Below are positions 35,589-44,185 of a stretch of DNA of 64,000 bases, one piece after another. The number at the start of each line of letters is the position of its first letter. Position 1 is the stretch's first letter. Where the stretch lies: assembly GCA_963851095.1 (NCBI GenBank), contig CAWKOX010000025.1, positions 186,001 to 250,000 on the forward strand. Direction: 5' to 3'. Under the pieces are notes generated by a model. It made no database searches. It was not told the DNA's origin and saw nothing but the letters and a program-made list of their open reading frames with translations. Source of the stretch: Oleispira sp963851095. GTDB lineage: Bacteria; Pseudomonadota; Gammaproteobacteria; Pseudomonadales; Oceanobacteraceae. The position numbers and the translations under genes were made by a program.

Positions 35589-36941
35589 ATGTCAGAAACC
35601 TTTAAAGCCGAATTACTGGCCCCCGCAGGCACTTATAAAAACATGGAGTACGCTTTCGCTTATGGCGCCGACGCCGTCTATGCCGGCCAACCACGATACA
35701 GCTTACGTGTACGTAATAATGACTTTCAGATCGATAATCTAGAAAAAGGCATTATACGAGCCCACCAGCTGGGCAAGAAGTTTTACGTAGCCAGCAATAT
35801 CGCACCTCATAACAACAAAATTGACAGCTATATGCGTGACATCGAGCCTGTTATTGCGATGAAGCCAGACGCGATCATCATGTCTGATCCAGGCCTCATC
35901 ATGATGGTAAAAGATAAATGGCCTGATACCCCCATTCATTTATCGGTACAATCTAACGTCGTAAACTTTGCCGCTGTTAAATTCTGGCACCGCCAGGGTA
36001 TTGAGCGCGTCATACTAAGTCGCGAGCTATCATTGAATGAAATCGAAGAGATTCGGATGCTATGCCCTGAAATGGAACTTGAGGTATTTGTGCACGGTGC
36101 TCTTTGCATTGCCTATTCAGGGCGCTGCTTATTGTCAGGCTATATGAACCACCGCGATCCTAACCAAGGCAGCTGCACTAACGCCTGCCGCTGGAAATAC
36201 CAAGCGCATGATGCAAAAGAAACAGCCAATGGCAATATTATTCCAGCCGCTGCATTAGAGTTCGACCCATCAAATCCATTGGATACCAAGCCATCTCTTG
36301 GCATCGGTAGCCCATCGAATGACATTGTTTTGCTACAAGAAGGTAATAGAGATAATGATCTTATGCCGATGTATGAAGATGAGCACGGCACCTACATAAT
36401 GAACTCTAAAGATCTTAGAGCCATCCAGCACGTTCAAAAGCTACAGCAAATCGGTGTTCATTCACTAAAAATTGAAGGCCGAACTAAGTCTCACTATTAC
36501 GCGGCAAGAACAACGCAAGCCTACCGACAAGCAATTGATGACGCCGCAGCAGGTAAAATGTTTGATAGGAATCTGATGGATACCCTTGAGAACATGTCTA
36601 ACCGCGGCTATACCGAAGGGTTTTATCGCCGTCACGTCCACGATGAATATCAAAACTATAATCGAGGCGCATCGACCAGCACACGGCAACAATTCGTTGG
36701 TGAAGTAACGGCTTGTGATGATAAAGAACTGACCATTGATGTAAAAAATCGCTTCCAAGTTGGCGATGAACTGGAACTAATGACACCACAAGGAAATTTC
36801 ACCTTTGAACTTACGTCCATAACGTCACTTAACGGTGAATCTCGTAGCGATGCCCCTGGTTCAGGCTTTATCGTCAAGATACCAATCCCCAAAGGCCTGC
36901 TAAGCGCTGAAAAATCTCTTCTTATTAGAAACTTAAAATAG
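35589..36941 (+). CDS. trhP: tRNA 5-hydroxyuridine formation protein TrhP (YegQ, peptidase-U32 family)
   Basis: 450 aa. The U32 N-terminus AELLAPAGTYKNMEYAFAYG, then ADAVYAGQPRYSLR, and the signature EVFVHGALCIAYSGRCLLSG are all present, with Fe-S type cysteines in GSCTNACRWKY. In E. coli, TrhP hydroxylates U34 of certain tRNAs using prephenate-derived chemistry together with an iron-sulfur cluster. A C-terminal beta-barrel (about 375-450) closes the protein. Single gene. Confidence 0.92.
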   Translation: MSETFKAELLAPAGTYKNMEYAFAYGADAVYAGQPRYSLRVRNNDFQIDNLEKGIIRAHQLGKKFYVASNIAPHNNKIDSYMRDIEPVIAMKPDAIIMSDPGLIMMVKDKWPDTPIHLSVQSNVVNFAAVKFWHRQGIERVILSRELSLNEIEEIRMLCPEMELEVFVHGALCIAYSGRCLLSGYMNHRDPNQGSCTNACRWKYQAHDAKETANGNIIPAAALEFDPSNPLDTKPSLGIGSPSNDIVLLQEGNRDNDLMPMYEDEHGTYIMNSKDLRAIQHVQKLQQIGVHSLKIEGRTKSHYYAARTTQAYRQAIDDAAAGKMFDRNLMDTLENMSNRGYTEGFYRRHVHDEYQNYNRGASTSTRQQFVGEVTACDDKELTIDVKNRFQVGDELELMTPQGNFTFELTSITSLNGESRSDAPGSGFIVKIPIPKGLLSAEKSLLIRNLK

Positions 36942-37072
36942 CCCAATTTTATAATAAGTAATGAGTATCATACTAATTACCTATTAATGAATTTACTAAT
37001 GAACTTGGCAATCATCCTTGCTATCTCTATAGTAAAGCTAGAAACCCTCAGCATTACTAGGAGCTTATATTT

Positions 37073-38392
37073 ATGCCAAGTTCAATTACCTTGGGCCAAT
37101 ACATCGTCCGTATCTTTACTCTGGTTGCATTATTAGCGACCAGTGCATTATCTATGGCCGCAGATGGCCCTAAGAAGGTTGTCGAAGATGCCGCAATCGA
37201 AATGACAAAACGCCTCATTACCGATCAAGAAATAATCAATACACAACCCTATTACGTTGAGCATCTGGTCGATGAAATATTACTGCCCGTCGTTGATCAT
37301 GCTTACATGGCACGGCGCGTATTAGCTAAAAACTGGAAAAAAGCCTCTGAATCGCAAAAGAAACAATTCATCGATTCCTTTAAACATAAAGTCATTCGCA
37401 CCTACGCAGGGGCTTTTAAAGCCTTCAACGGTGAAAAAATCATCTTTGAAGATGCCAAATTCAATAAGTCAGGAAAAAGAGCCATTGTTAAAAGTGCCAT
37501 TCAACGTGTCGGCGCTCCTGAAATAAACGTTACCTATAAGCTATTTAACAAAAAAGGCCAATGGCTTACTTACGACGCCGTTATTGAAGGTGTGAGTTTG
37601 GTTAAAAGTTTTCGCGACCAATTCAGCCAGAGTATCGAACAACATGGCCTAGCCCAGGCTATCTCGTTATTAGCCGCTGAATATAAAAGTGAAACTCCAA
37701 TACTAAAGATGGCAGGGCATAGCTGGGAGCCCTACATTAGCAATCAATTACCAGCAAACGGTCTCGCAGTGAATCTTGTCACCGAAATATTCGCACATGC
37801 AGGCTATCAGGTAGAGATGGAATTTATGCCGTGGCAGCGTGTAAGTGAAGAGATGGAAGATGGAGGTATTGATATCTCAGTCGCCGCTTGGTACAACGAA
37901 ACACGCGCTCGTGAAGCACAATTCACTGACTCTTACCTGGATAACGAACTGGTTATTATTAAGCGTAAGCTCGATCAGTTGTCTTACTCCACTCCAGAAG
38001 AGTTCAAAACCAATATAAACAATCGTGGATATCGCTTAGGTGTCTTTAAAGACTTTGGCTATGGTGATTATTTTTCTGAAATCGCCCCACTCGTTTCTTT
38101 AAACTACTACAAATATTGCACACAGATGATTCGTGATGTGGCGAATAAAAGTACTGATATTGCACTAATCGACAACTGGACAGCCCAAAAAAGCTTAGAC
38201 AATACAAAAAATGTCGCCGACCACCTAGAAGTGATGCCGACACTCATCAAGCGCGGCCTTCATGTTACTATCAGCAAAATGCGTTCAGATTACAAAGCGA
38301 TAGCCGATGCTTTTAATAAGGCCTTGGCAGAAATGAAAGAGAATGGTCGCTACGAAGAAATTCTTAAAAAACATCAATACCCTAATTTATAA
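37073..38392 (+). CDS. Fusion of MlaC-like lipid carrier and SBP_bac_3 solute-binding domain
   Basis: 439 aa. Residues 1-29 are a signal peptide (ending LSMA). Residues about 32-200 match MlaC/Ttg2D: VDEILLPVVDHAYMARRVLA, KNWKKASESQKKQFIDSFKH, KVIRTYAGAFKAF and YDAVIEGVSLVKSFRDQFSQ. From about 208 a type-2 periplasmic binding protein begins (AGHSWEPYISNQLPANGLAV) and runs to the end with MEFMPWQRVSEEMEDGGIDI and ALIDNWTAQKSLDNTK. MlaC ferries phospholipids between membranes; SBP_bac_3 domains bind amino acids or small polar ligands. The join is inside one uninterrupted frame. No mla transporter or permease gene is adjacent. Confidence 0.85.
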   Translation: MPSSITLGQYIVRIFTLVALLATSALSMAADGPKKVVEDAAIEMTKRLITDQEIINTQPYYVEHLVDEILLPVVDHAYMARRVLAKNWKKASESQKKQFIDSFKHKVIRTYAGAFKAFNGEKIIFEDAKFNKSGKRAIVKSAIQRVGAPEINVTYKLFNKKGQWLTYDAVIEGVSLVKSFRDQFSQSIEQHGLAQAISLLAAEYKSETPILKMAGHSWEPYISNQLPANGLAVNLVTEIFAHAGYQVEMEFMPWQRVSEEMEDGGIDISVAAWYNETRAREAQFTDSYLDNELVIIKRKLDQLSYSTPEEFKTNINNRGYRLGVFKDFGYGDYFSEIAPLVSLNYYKYCTQMIRDVANKSTDIALIDNWTAQKSLDNTKNVADHLEVMPTLIKRGLHVTISKMRSDYKAIADAFNKALAEMKENGRYEEILKKHQYPNL

Positions 38393-38468
38393 GCACACGC
38401 TTATAGTGCTATCATAGCGCTATCGATTAGGCTCCTCTTTTGTAAGCACCCAATTCTTTTAATTTTAT

Positions 38469-38500
38469 CAGTCAGACTGAGCAACCGCTCAATCTGACTG
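38469..38500. terminator. Strong hairpin before rluA
   Basis: CAGTCAGACTGAGC and GCTCAATCTGACTG form a 14-bp stem with one mismatch and a 4-base loop, 76 bp after the MlaC-fusion stop and 18 bp before rluA. TATTAC rather than a T tract follows, so it may be a terminator or an RNA-stability hairpin. Confidence 0.6.
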
Positions 38501-38518
38501 TATTACATAGCGACCTCA

Positions 38519-39142
38519 ATGCCTGTTACTATTTTGCATGAAGATAACGATATTATTATTGTTGATAAAGACCCCGACCTATTAAGTGTTCCTGGTCGAG
38601 GCCCCGACAAACTTGATTCAGTCTTTCATCGCCTCACCCTAAAATTTGAAGAAGTACACATTGTTCACCGCTTAGATATGGCTACCTCCGGCATAATCGT
38701 TTTTGCTCGTAATAAAGAATCTCTTAGACACCTGCAGCAGCAATTCCAGCATCGTCAAACTGAAAAGTCCTATCAAGCAATTGTATCGGGACAATTAACC
38801 CCTAACGAAGGGGCCATTAACCTACCCATGCGATGCGACTGGCCAAACAGACCAAAACAAATGGTGTGCTATGAATTTGGAAAGAAATCACTAACACGGT
38901 GGCGGGTTATGGAGCATTGCAATGGCAATACTCGTGTTGAGCTGATCCCCATTACCGGACGTTCTCATCAACTGAGAATCCATTGTGATGCACTTGGCCA
39001 TCCTATACTTGGGGATAATCTTTATGGCACAGCCGAGTCACAAGCTGCCAGCCAACATCTCTGCTTACATGCACAGTCTCTTACCATTACTCACCCTGTG
39101 AGCTTAGAGCGATTAACATTTGAGAGCCCTGCTCCTTTTTAA
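38519..39142 (+). CDS. rluA: RluA-family pseudouridine synthase
   Basis: 207 aa. The catalytic aspartate is in HIVHRLDMATSGIIVFARN, the classic RluA motif; IIVDKDPDLLSVPGRG opens the domain and PITGRSHQLRIHCDALGHPI closes the active site. There is no S4 domain, and length and motifs fit RluA (23S U746 and tRNA U32) better than RluC or RluD. Convergent with the DUF1461 gene. Confidence 0.88.
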   Translation: MPVTILHEDNDIIIVDKDPDLLSVPGRGPDKLDSVFHRLTLKFEEVHIVHRLDMATSGIIVFARNKESLRHLQQQFQHRQTEKSYQAIVSGQLTPNEGAINLPMRCDWPNRPKQMVCYEFGKKSLTRWRVMEHCNGNTRVELIPITGRSHQLRIHCDALGHPILGDNLYGTAESQAASQHLCLHAQSLTITHPVSLERLTFESPAPF

Positions 39143-39171
39143 TTAGAGCTCCTTTTCAATGAGTAATAGCG

Positions 39172-39924
39172 TTATGACGCTGTTTTGACTATCCGCTTTA
39201 GCGTTAATAGCATGGCCGCATACAAGAGCAAGCCAACAAAGACTATCTGCACCGCAATTCCAGCAAATAAATCAGGGGCTTTCATTAAAGTACTCATCAG
39301 AGAATCTTGGTAATAAAAAAACCATTGATGGTCTTCAGGAAAAATTAGAATATGCATCTGATAAAAAATGGCCTTAGCCCCAAAAACAACAAAGGCCATA
39401 ACGACCAAAGCCACCAGCATCAAACACACACTCAACAACCCCTTAATACTGGCTTGACCATTTGGACTGCCTTTGATTCGATATCGATATTCACTCGCCA
39501 AACAAATAACTAAGAGCACCGAACAAATTGCCGCCAATATATGAATTGCATTAATCAAGTTGGCCACATCCTGCAGGTGTACTATTTCGGCATGATGCAA
39601 AAGAGGAACATTGTTACCGGCATAATCATAAGAAATGTCTGCTAACCCTTCACCATTTGCATGGACACTTTCGACGATTTCTTGAAAAACCTTTTTATGT
39701 ACACTCACTGAAGTCAACTCAAACCCGGTACGAAACCGGTTCTGCGGTGCGTAATACGCTATATGCTGCTCAGTATCATAAAACCCATAGAGCCAATCAT
39801 AACCATAACCTAGCTTTGCATTAACCATCCAACCGCCATAGAGGGACAGTATAAGCGCAAGAAATAACACTCCGAAGCTACGTCCATTGAGCACCAATTT
39901 ATAAAGCATGATCTTATGAAGCAT
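39172..39924 (-). CDS. DUF1461-family integral membrane protein
   Basis: About 250 aa with four to five membrane helices: one near the start (FGVLFLALILSLYGGW), then a periplasmic loop with HHAEIVHLQDVANLINAIHI, and later helices. FYQMHILIFPEDHQWFFYYQDSLMSTL is the conserved DUF1461 segment. Start taken at ATG 39924; 39909 is also possible. It overlaps the end of the preceding hydrolase gene by 11 bases, so the two are probably cotranscribed. Confidence 0.75.
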   Translation of the reverse strand: MLHKIMLYKLVLNGRSFGVLFLALILSLYGGWMVNAKLGYGYDWLYGFYDTEQHIAYYAPQNRFRTGFELTSVSVHKKVFQEIVESVHANGEGLADISYDYAGNNVPLLHHAEIVHLQDVANLINAIHILAAICSVLLVICLASEYRYRIKGSPNGQASIKGLLSVCLMLVALVVMAFVVFGAKAIFYQMHILIFPEDHQWFFYYQDSLMSTLMKAPDLFAGIAVQIVFVGLLLYAAMLLTLKRIVKTAS

Positions 39925-40765
39925 TAATAATGTACCGACTAATTGCTTCAGCCCCTGCTTGCTCTGCATGAAAATGATGATGTCCCGGTACATATTCTAA
40001 TTGGGCATTGCTGAGCCCTTTCATTCGCTGTTCAACCCAAGCCTTTGGAACAATACCCTGCTCGGCCATTATGACGAGAACAGGGGCGTTTATCTCTTCA
40101 AAAAATGCCATTACCTGCGCCTCTGTCAGCCTAACTTTTGAGGCATGTCGTAAACGCGCATCTGTTCTCCAACTAAAACCCTGCTCTGACTGTTTTAGGT
40201 TTCGTTCAACAATGGGCATCAAAGCATCAGCGCTCATCCCAGGTGAGGACTTCTGACGAGCTTGTAATGCATCCACAATGGTTGGATACACCCTCAACGG
40301 CGAAGCAGAACGCTGTGAATCTAAAATAGCGTTTGCTAGCTGCTTAGGCGTTTCGGCTGCTTGCGTAGTCATTGGCCCTAATGAATCAAGCAAGATAAGG
40401 GATTGAACTTTATCAGCGAACGTTCCCGCAAATAAACTCGCCACAACCCCTCCCATAGAATGACCTAACAGATGTACACGCTCGATCTGTTTAAATGCCA
40501 ATAATTCATAAAGGGTCTCGATATTTTGCCAAATATAATAATGAGCGCCTTCAGCTAACGACTGCGATAAGCCATGCCCAGGAAGATCAACGACTAGCAA
40601 ATGAAAATCATTAGCCAATAAGGGGGCAAGGCGATGAAAGCTAGCACTATTGTCCAACCAGCCATGCAAGCACATTATGGTAGGTTTTGAATCATCCCCC
40701 CATTCCTGTATGGACAGTTCACCACTGCTTAAAGTAACCCGTGTTTCTACTGCAGTGTTCTGCAT
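39914..40765 (-). CDS. Alpha/beta hydrolase
   Basis: 283 aa. The fold shows the oxyanion motif CLHGWLDNSASF, the nucleophile elbow LLGHSMGGVVASLFAG with its serine, the acid region PVLVIMAEQG, and the catalytic histidine in GHHHFHAEQ. No lid-type insertion specific to a known enzyme is recognised, so the substrate is open. It lies 56 bp after another hydrolase gene of the same superfamily. Confidence 0.88.
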   Translation of the reverse strand: MQNTAVETRVTLSSGELSIQEWGDDSKPTIMCLHGWLDNSASFHRLAPLLANDFHLLVVDLPGHGLSQSLAEGAHYYIWQNIETLYELLAFKQIERVHLLGHSMGGVVASLFAGTFADKVQSLILLDSLGPMTTQAAETPKQLANAILDSQRSASPLRVYPTIVDALQARQKSSPGMSADALMPIVERNLKQSEQGFSWRTDARLRHASKVRLTEAQVMAFFEEINAPVLVIMAEQGIVPKAWVEQRMKGLSNAQLEYVPGHHHFHAEQAGAEAISRYIINAS

Positions 40766-40821
40766 ATTACCCGCCTTCTACTCATTCAATTACGCGATCA
40801 TTCCATAAGGTGATCATATTT

Positions 40822-41610
40822 TTAACGGTCCCAGCCGGCGATATAATTTTTAATCAATTCAACCGTTACTTCAGGTTTTTCTAAAGGAAACATATGACCG
40901 CCTTCTACCCAACTCACATCCATACCTAGCTGACGCTTCACCTTCGTTTCATGATGCCGCTTAAACACATCACTCGAGGTACCAGCAATCACAGCAGAAG
41001 GCATACTCAAGCGCTTAGTATTATGAAGATTATGAGGGATTGTTCGATAAATACTAATCTCAGTTTCTGCCTTAAAGTGCAGGCTTCTACCACCACCATC
41101 TAAGGGCTGAGTGCCGTGATTCACATAATCATCCAAACAACGTTTATCAAAGGCCTGAAAAAGTTGCTTTTCTCTAAAATACTGCGAAGCATGCTCAACC
41201 GAATCCCACTCTTCTTTTCGCCCAAGTGTCCTACCGGCAGGTGTCACCTTATCCATCAACCCTAAACGTTTAACCAATGCAATGCCATAGGCTTCAAAGA
41301 CTGTCAGGAAAGGGGCATCCAACATAATTAACCCCTTCACTAGGTCTGGGCGCTGAGCCGCCACCATCATACTCAAAACACCGCCCAGCGAATGCCCGAC
41401 CGTATAAACGGGTTGAGAATAGGTCTGTTCAAAATAATGAATCAATTGCTTGACGAGTTCCGACCAGTTATTGGTCACAGGATAGTCGCTATGGTGGCCT
41501 ATGCGGTCGATCACACCAATATCAAAATCGTCACTGAGATAAGAAAACAGCGTAGAATAGCAGCCCGCAGGAAACCCATTAGCATGTGAAAAATGTAAAA
41601 TGTCTTTCAT
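40822..41610 (-). CDS. Alpha/beta hydrolase
   Basis: 262 aa. HFSHANGFPAGCYSTL is the oxyanion region, VYTVGHSLGGVLSMMVAAQR the nucleophile elbow, and EGGHMFPLEKPE holds the catalytic histidine. The HANGFP motif places it in a group of uncharacterised proteobacterial hydrolases. Neighbouring genes give no clear pathway. It is not a close paralogue of the hydrolase next door. Confidence 0.87.
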   Translation of the reverse strand: MKDILHFSHANGFPAGCYSTLFSYLSDDFDIGVIDRIGHHSDYPVTNNWSELVKQLIHYFEQTYSQPVYTVGHSLGGVLSMMVAAQRPDLVKGLIMLDAPFLTVFEAYGIALVKRLGLMDKVTPAGRTLGRKEEWDSVEHASQYFREKQLFQAFDKRCLDDYVNHGTQPLDGGGRSLHFKAETEISIYRTIPHNLHNTKRLSMPSAVIAGTSSDVFKRHHETKVKRQLGMDVSWVEGGHMFPLEKPEVTVELIKNYIAGWDR

Positions 41611-41875
41611 TGTAAAATAAGAGCCGCCGTTTGAGAATTGCTCTCAAATTACCAAAATACATAAAGAAAACAAGGTATTTGAACGCCGAAGTGGTAAAGG
41701 AAGACGGCGTATTCGGATCCATGGCTAGGCAAGTTTTTTGTGGTTTTTCTAGTTTCGCGAGTAGTTTCGTTAGTGCAGGCGCAAAAACAGTCGACTAACC
41801 CATGCTAGTGCGACCGTTTTACTATTAAAGCAATGGCTTCAATAGGCTTGTCCTTCATTGACTTCACTTATCTGA
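41611..41875. other. 265-bp gap with a hairpin and a possible repeat remnant
   Basis: Holds the hairpin TTTGAGA/TCTCAAA (41630-41636 and 41642-41648) and, at about 41698-41722, the string ACGGCGTATTCGGATCCATGG, which recalls the GACGGCGTAAATACG and CATCCATG blocks of the repeats near 10.2-10.5 kb. If related, it is a decayed copy. No gene seen. Confidence 0.35.
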
Positions 41876-42340
41876 TCAGCCTTCATCAAGAACGGGGTAC
41901 CAGACATCGGCATTTGTAAGGCAACCTGGTGCAAATACATCACCTTCAAGCTGCCATATTTCAGCGGGTGACCACGGTTGATCGAATATAACCCCCTCGG
42001 TCAATAACGAAGCTAAACGCCCCACTAGCGGAAGGTGCGTTACGAGAATGATATTCTTTTCTTCGTGACACAATTCATCCACGACCTTTTGAGGCGTCAT
42101 TTCTGGCTGCAAACATTTATGCTCTACAAACTCAATCCCCAAAGCCTTAGCAATGGGTGTCGCCGTTTGTCGGGTACGTAAATAAGGGCTCACCCAAAGA
42201 CTAACCGGCCCTTTAATGCTCTTAGCCAACCACTTCGCGGCGCCAAGTGCCTGATTTTCCCCACGCGAAGTTAAATTACGATTAATATCATCTGTTGATC
42301 CAGCTTCTGCTGCACCGTGTCTTATTAAATAAAGCTTCAC
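41876..42340 (-). CDS. sixA: Phosphohistidine phosphatase SixA
   Basis: 154 aa from GTG 42340, two bases after the stop of the DUF4389 gene; this yields the family start MKLYLIRHGAAEAG. A longer frame from 42376 would overlap that gene by 34 bases. The histidine phosphatase RHG motif is at residues 6-8, with SPYLRTRQTATPIA and VTHLPLVGRLASLL carrying the second histidine. SixA removes phosphate from histidines of phosphorelay HPt domains (E. coli ArcB) and of the nitrogen PTS. Confidence 0.88.
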   Translation of the reverse strand: MKLYLIRHGAAEAGSTDDINRNLTSRGENQALGAAKWLAKSIKGPVSLWVSPYLRTRQTATPIAKALGIEFVEHKCLQPEMTPQKVVDELCHEEKNIILVTHLPLVGRLASLLTEGVIFDQPWSPAEIWQLEGDVFAPGCLTNADVWYPVLDEG

Positions 42341-42342
42341 TT

Positions 42343-42633
42343 TTACACCGTCGGCTGATTTCCTGTTGATGGCCAATCGGTAAAAGGAAAAGGTTTCGTA
42401 TCATCATTACCCGTAATATAACGCAATATTTGCGCGACATAGTTAGCTAAGCCATTACTGAAATCATTCAACGCGGGGTTAACTTCTCCCGTCGTCAAAC
42501 GGAATCCCCACTGCACAATAACCAGCAATAATACGACGATATCTAAAATACGATAAACGACGGAAAATAGGATAATGAACAAGGTCTTCAGCCAAAATGC
42601 ATCAGACGCCAAACTCTTTTTTACTTCACTCAC
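42343..42633 (-). CDS. DUF4389 membrane protein
   Basis: 96 aa, two membrane helices (LKTLFIILFSVVYRILDIVVLLLVIVQ region) then an amphipathic helix and a short polar tail PFPFTDWPST. DUF4389 proteins are small inner-membrane proteins of unknown function. It lies between gpsA (2 bp gap) and sixA (2 bp gap), so all three share a transcript. Confidence 0.82.
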   Translation of the reverse strand: MSEVKKSLASDAFWLKTLFIILFSVVYRILDIVVLLLVIVQWGFRLTTGEVNPALNDFSNGLANYVAQILRYITGNDDTKPFPFTDWPSTGNQPTV

Positions 42634-42635
42634 AA

Positions 42636-43667
42636 TTACTCTCCAATTTCTGATTTAGCTAAGGCAAACTCAACATCGGAAGTATTCTCCCCTGTCATTA
42701 ATTCTTTCGCAACCAGCCTTGGGTCAACGTGAGCAAACAGTACTGCATAAGCACCCTTTACCAAAGGCATATATATACCAAGTTCTTCAGATTGTGCATT
42801 GATATATCGCAAGGTATTCACACCTTCTGCGACCTCACCCAATTCAGCAACAGCCTCATCCAGTGTGCGACCTTCACCTATGGCATAACCAACACGATAA
42901 TTTCGGCTCATTGGCGACATGCACGTAACAACCAAGTCACCAACACCTGCCAAACCTAAAAAAGTTAATGGATTTGCACCACGAGCAACCGCAAAGCGAC
43001 TCATTTCTGCAAGGCTACGGGTAATAATCATACTCTTGGTATTTTCACCCATCCCTAAAGCGGCAATAAAGCCAGATACAATGGCATAGATGTTTTTTAA
43101 AGCACCACTGAGCTCTACGCCAAAAATGTCATCCGATGCATACACTCTAAAATATTCACAACCTAGCGCTTCTTGTACTGCGATTCTTAGTGCGCCATCA
43201 TTACTCGCAACCACCGTCGCAGTTAACTGTTTTCGGCCAATTTCTTTTGCCAAATTAGGCCCACTCAGTACTGCAACAGAGTGTCCAGGGCACTCATCAG
43301 TCAACACCTCGCTCATTAGGTTAAAGCCATCAGGCTCAATTCCTTTTGTTGTGCTAATTAAGCACTGCCCTTCCTTCAAGAAAGGTTTAATTTGCTGAAC
43401 AACACTGCGGAATGACTTGCTTGGCACAGAGACAAAAATAAGCTCAGCCCCCTTAATCGCTTCCGCTATGTCTATTGTAGCGTGGAGGCGCGGGTCGAGT
43501 TTAACATCAGGTAAATATTGTGGATTTTCTTGCTGCTCATTAATTGCAGTCGCTACTTTTTCATTACGCATCCATTGCTGGGTCGCGATGCCATTTCCCG
43601 CAAGAATACTTGCAATGGCAGTACCAAAGCTTCCACCACCAATAACTGCGGCTTGTTTAACCATCAT
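42636..43667 (-). CDS. gpsA: Glycerol-3-phosphate dehydrogenase [NAD(P)+]
   Basis: Reduces dihydroxyacetone phosphate to sn-glycerol 3-phosphate for phospholipid synthesis. 343 aa from ATG 43667, which has AGGGGTG just upstream; a longer frame from 43694 lacks this. The dinucleotide loop AAVIGGGSFGTAIASIL is at the N-terminus; SVPSKSFRSV, STTKGIE, LSGPNLAKEI and VELSGALKNIYAI with the catalytic lysine follow. Gene order rssB-rssC-gpsA-DUF4389-sixA, all minus. Confidence 0.96.
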   Translation of the reverse strand: MMVKQAAVIGGGSFGTAIASILAGNGIATQQWMRNEKVATAINEQQENPQYLPDVKLDPRLHATIDIAEAIKGAELIFVSVPSKSFRSVVQQIKPFLKEGQCLISTTKGIEPDGFNLMSEVLTDECPGHSVAVLSGPNLAKEIGRKQLTATVVASNDGALRIAVQEALGCEYFRVYASDDIFGVELSGALKNIYAIVSGFIAALGMGENTKSMIITRSLAEMSRFAVARGANPLTFLGLAGVGDLVVTCMSPMSRNYRVGYAIGEGRTLDEAVAELGEVAEGVNTLRYINAQSEELGIYMPLVKGAYAVLFAHVDPRLVAKELMTGENTSDVEFALAKSEIGE

Positions 43668-43690
43668 ATTCACCCCTATGACATCAGCCA

Positions 43691-44185
43691 TCAAAATTTA
43701 TTATTATCAATTTGTAAACAATCTACCAACTCTTGGAAGGCACTCTTATTATCGTCATTTAAACTCATCAATATCTCATGAGCCGCAATCACCTTATCTC
43801 TCATAAGCTCTTCATTCACATGCTCACAGGTAAGCTCATTTAAATCAGATATTTGCTCTGGCATCTCACCTAGAATATAAAATACTTGATCAAACCCCAT
43901 ACTAAGCAGTATTCGCGTTATATCTTCACGCGGTGAAATAATACTTGGAATAAAGCCGAACTGGGCTTTACATTGAATCGAAATTTTAGCCAGATGCCCT
44001 AAGGTCGTACTATCAACTCCATCCGCTTCACTAAGATCAATCAATACCATTTTGAATACCGCATCTAAAAACATATTGTCTAAATAAGTCTCTAGCGCAG
44101 AACATAAGTTAAGCCGCACATCGCCACTCAACTTAATAACATAGGTACCACAATTATTGGCAACTTCAATTTTACCCTGCAGCAT
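43691..44185 (-). CDS. STAS-domain anti-sigma-factor antagonist (RssC-like)
   Basis: 164 aa from ATG 44185 with AGGAAAG five bases upstream. The STAS domain covers about 5-105 (GTYVIKLSGDVRLNLCSALE, then VLIDLSEADGVDSTTLGHLA, where DSTTLG holds the phosphorylatable site). A C-terminal helical tail of about 50 residues is extra. It starts inside the last codons of the RR-PP2C gene, matching the rssB-rssC pair described in Pseudomonas. It probably cycles between phosphorylated and free states under that phosphatase. Confidence 0.85.
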   Translation of the reverse strand: MLQGKIEVANNCGTYVIKLSGDVRLNLCSALETYLDNMFLDAVFKMVLIDLSEADGVDSTTLGHLAKISIQCKAQFGFIPSIISPREDITRILLSMGFDQVFYILGEMPEQISDLNELTCEHVNEELMRDKVIAAHEILMSLNDDNKSAFQELVDCLQIDNNKF

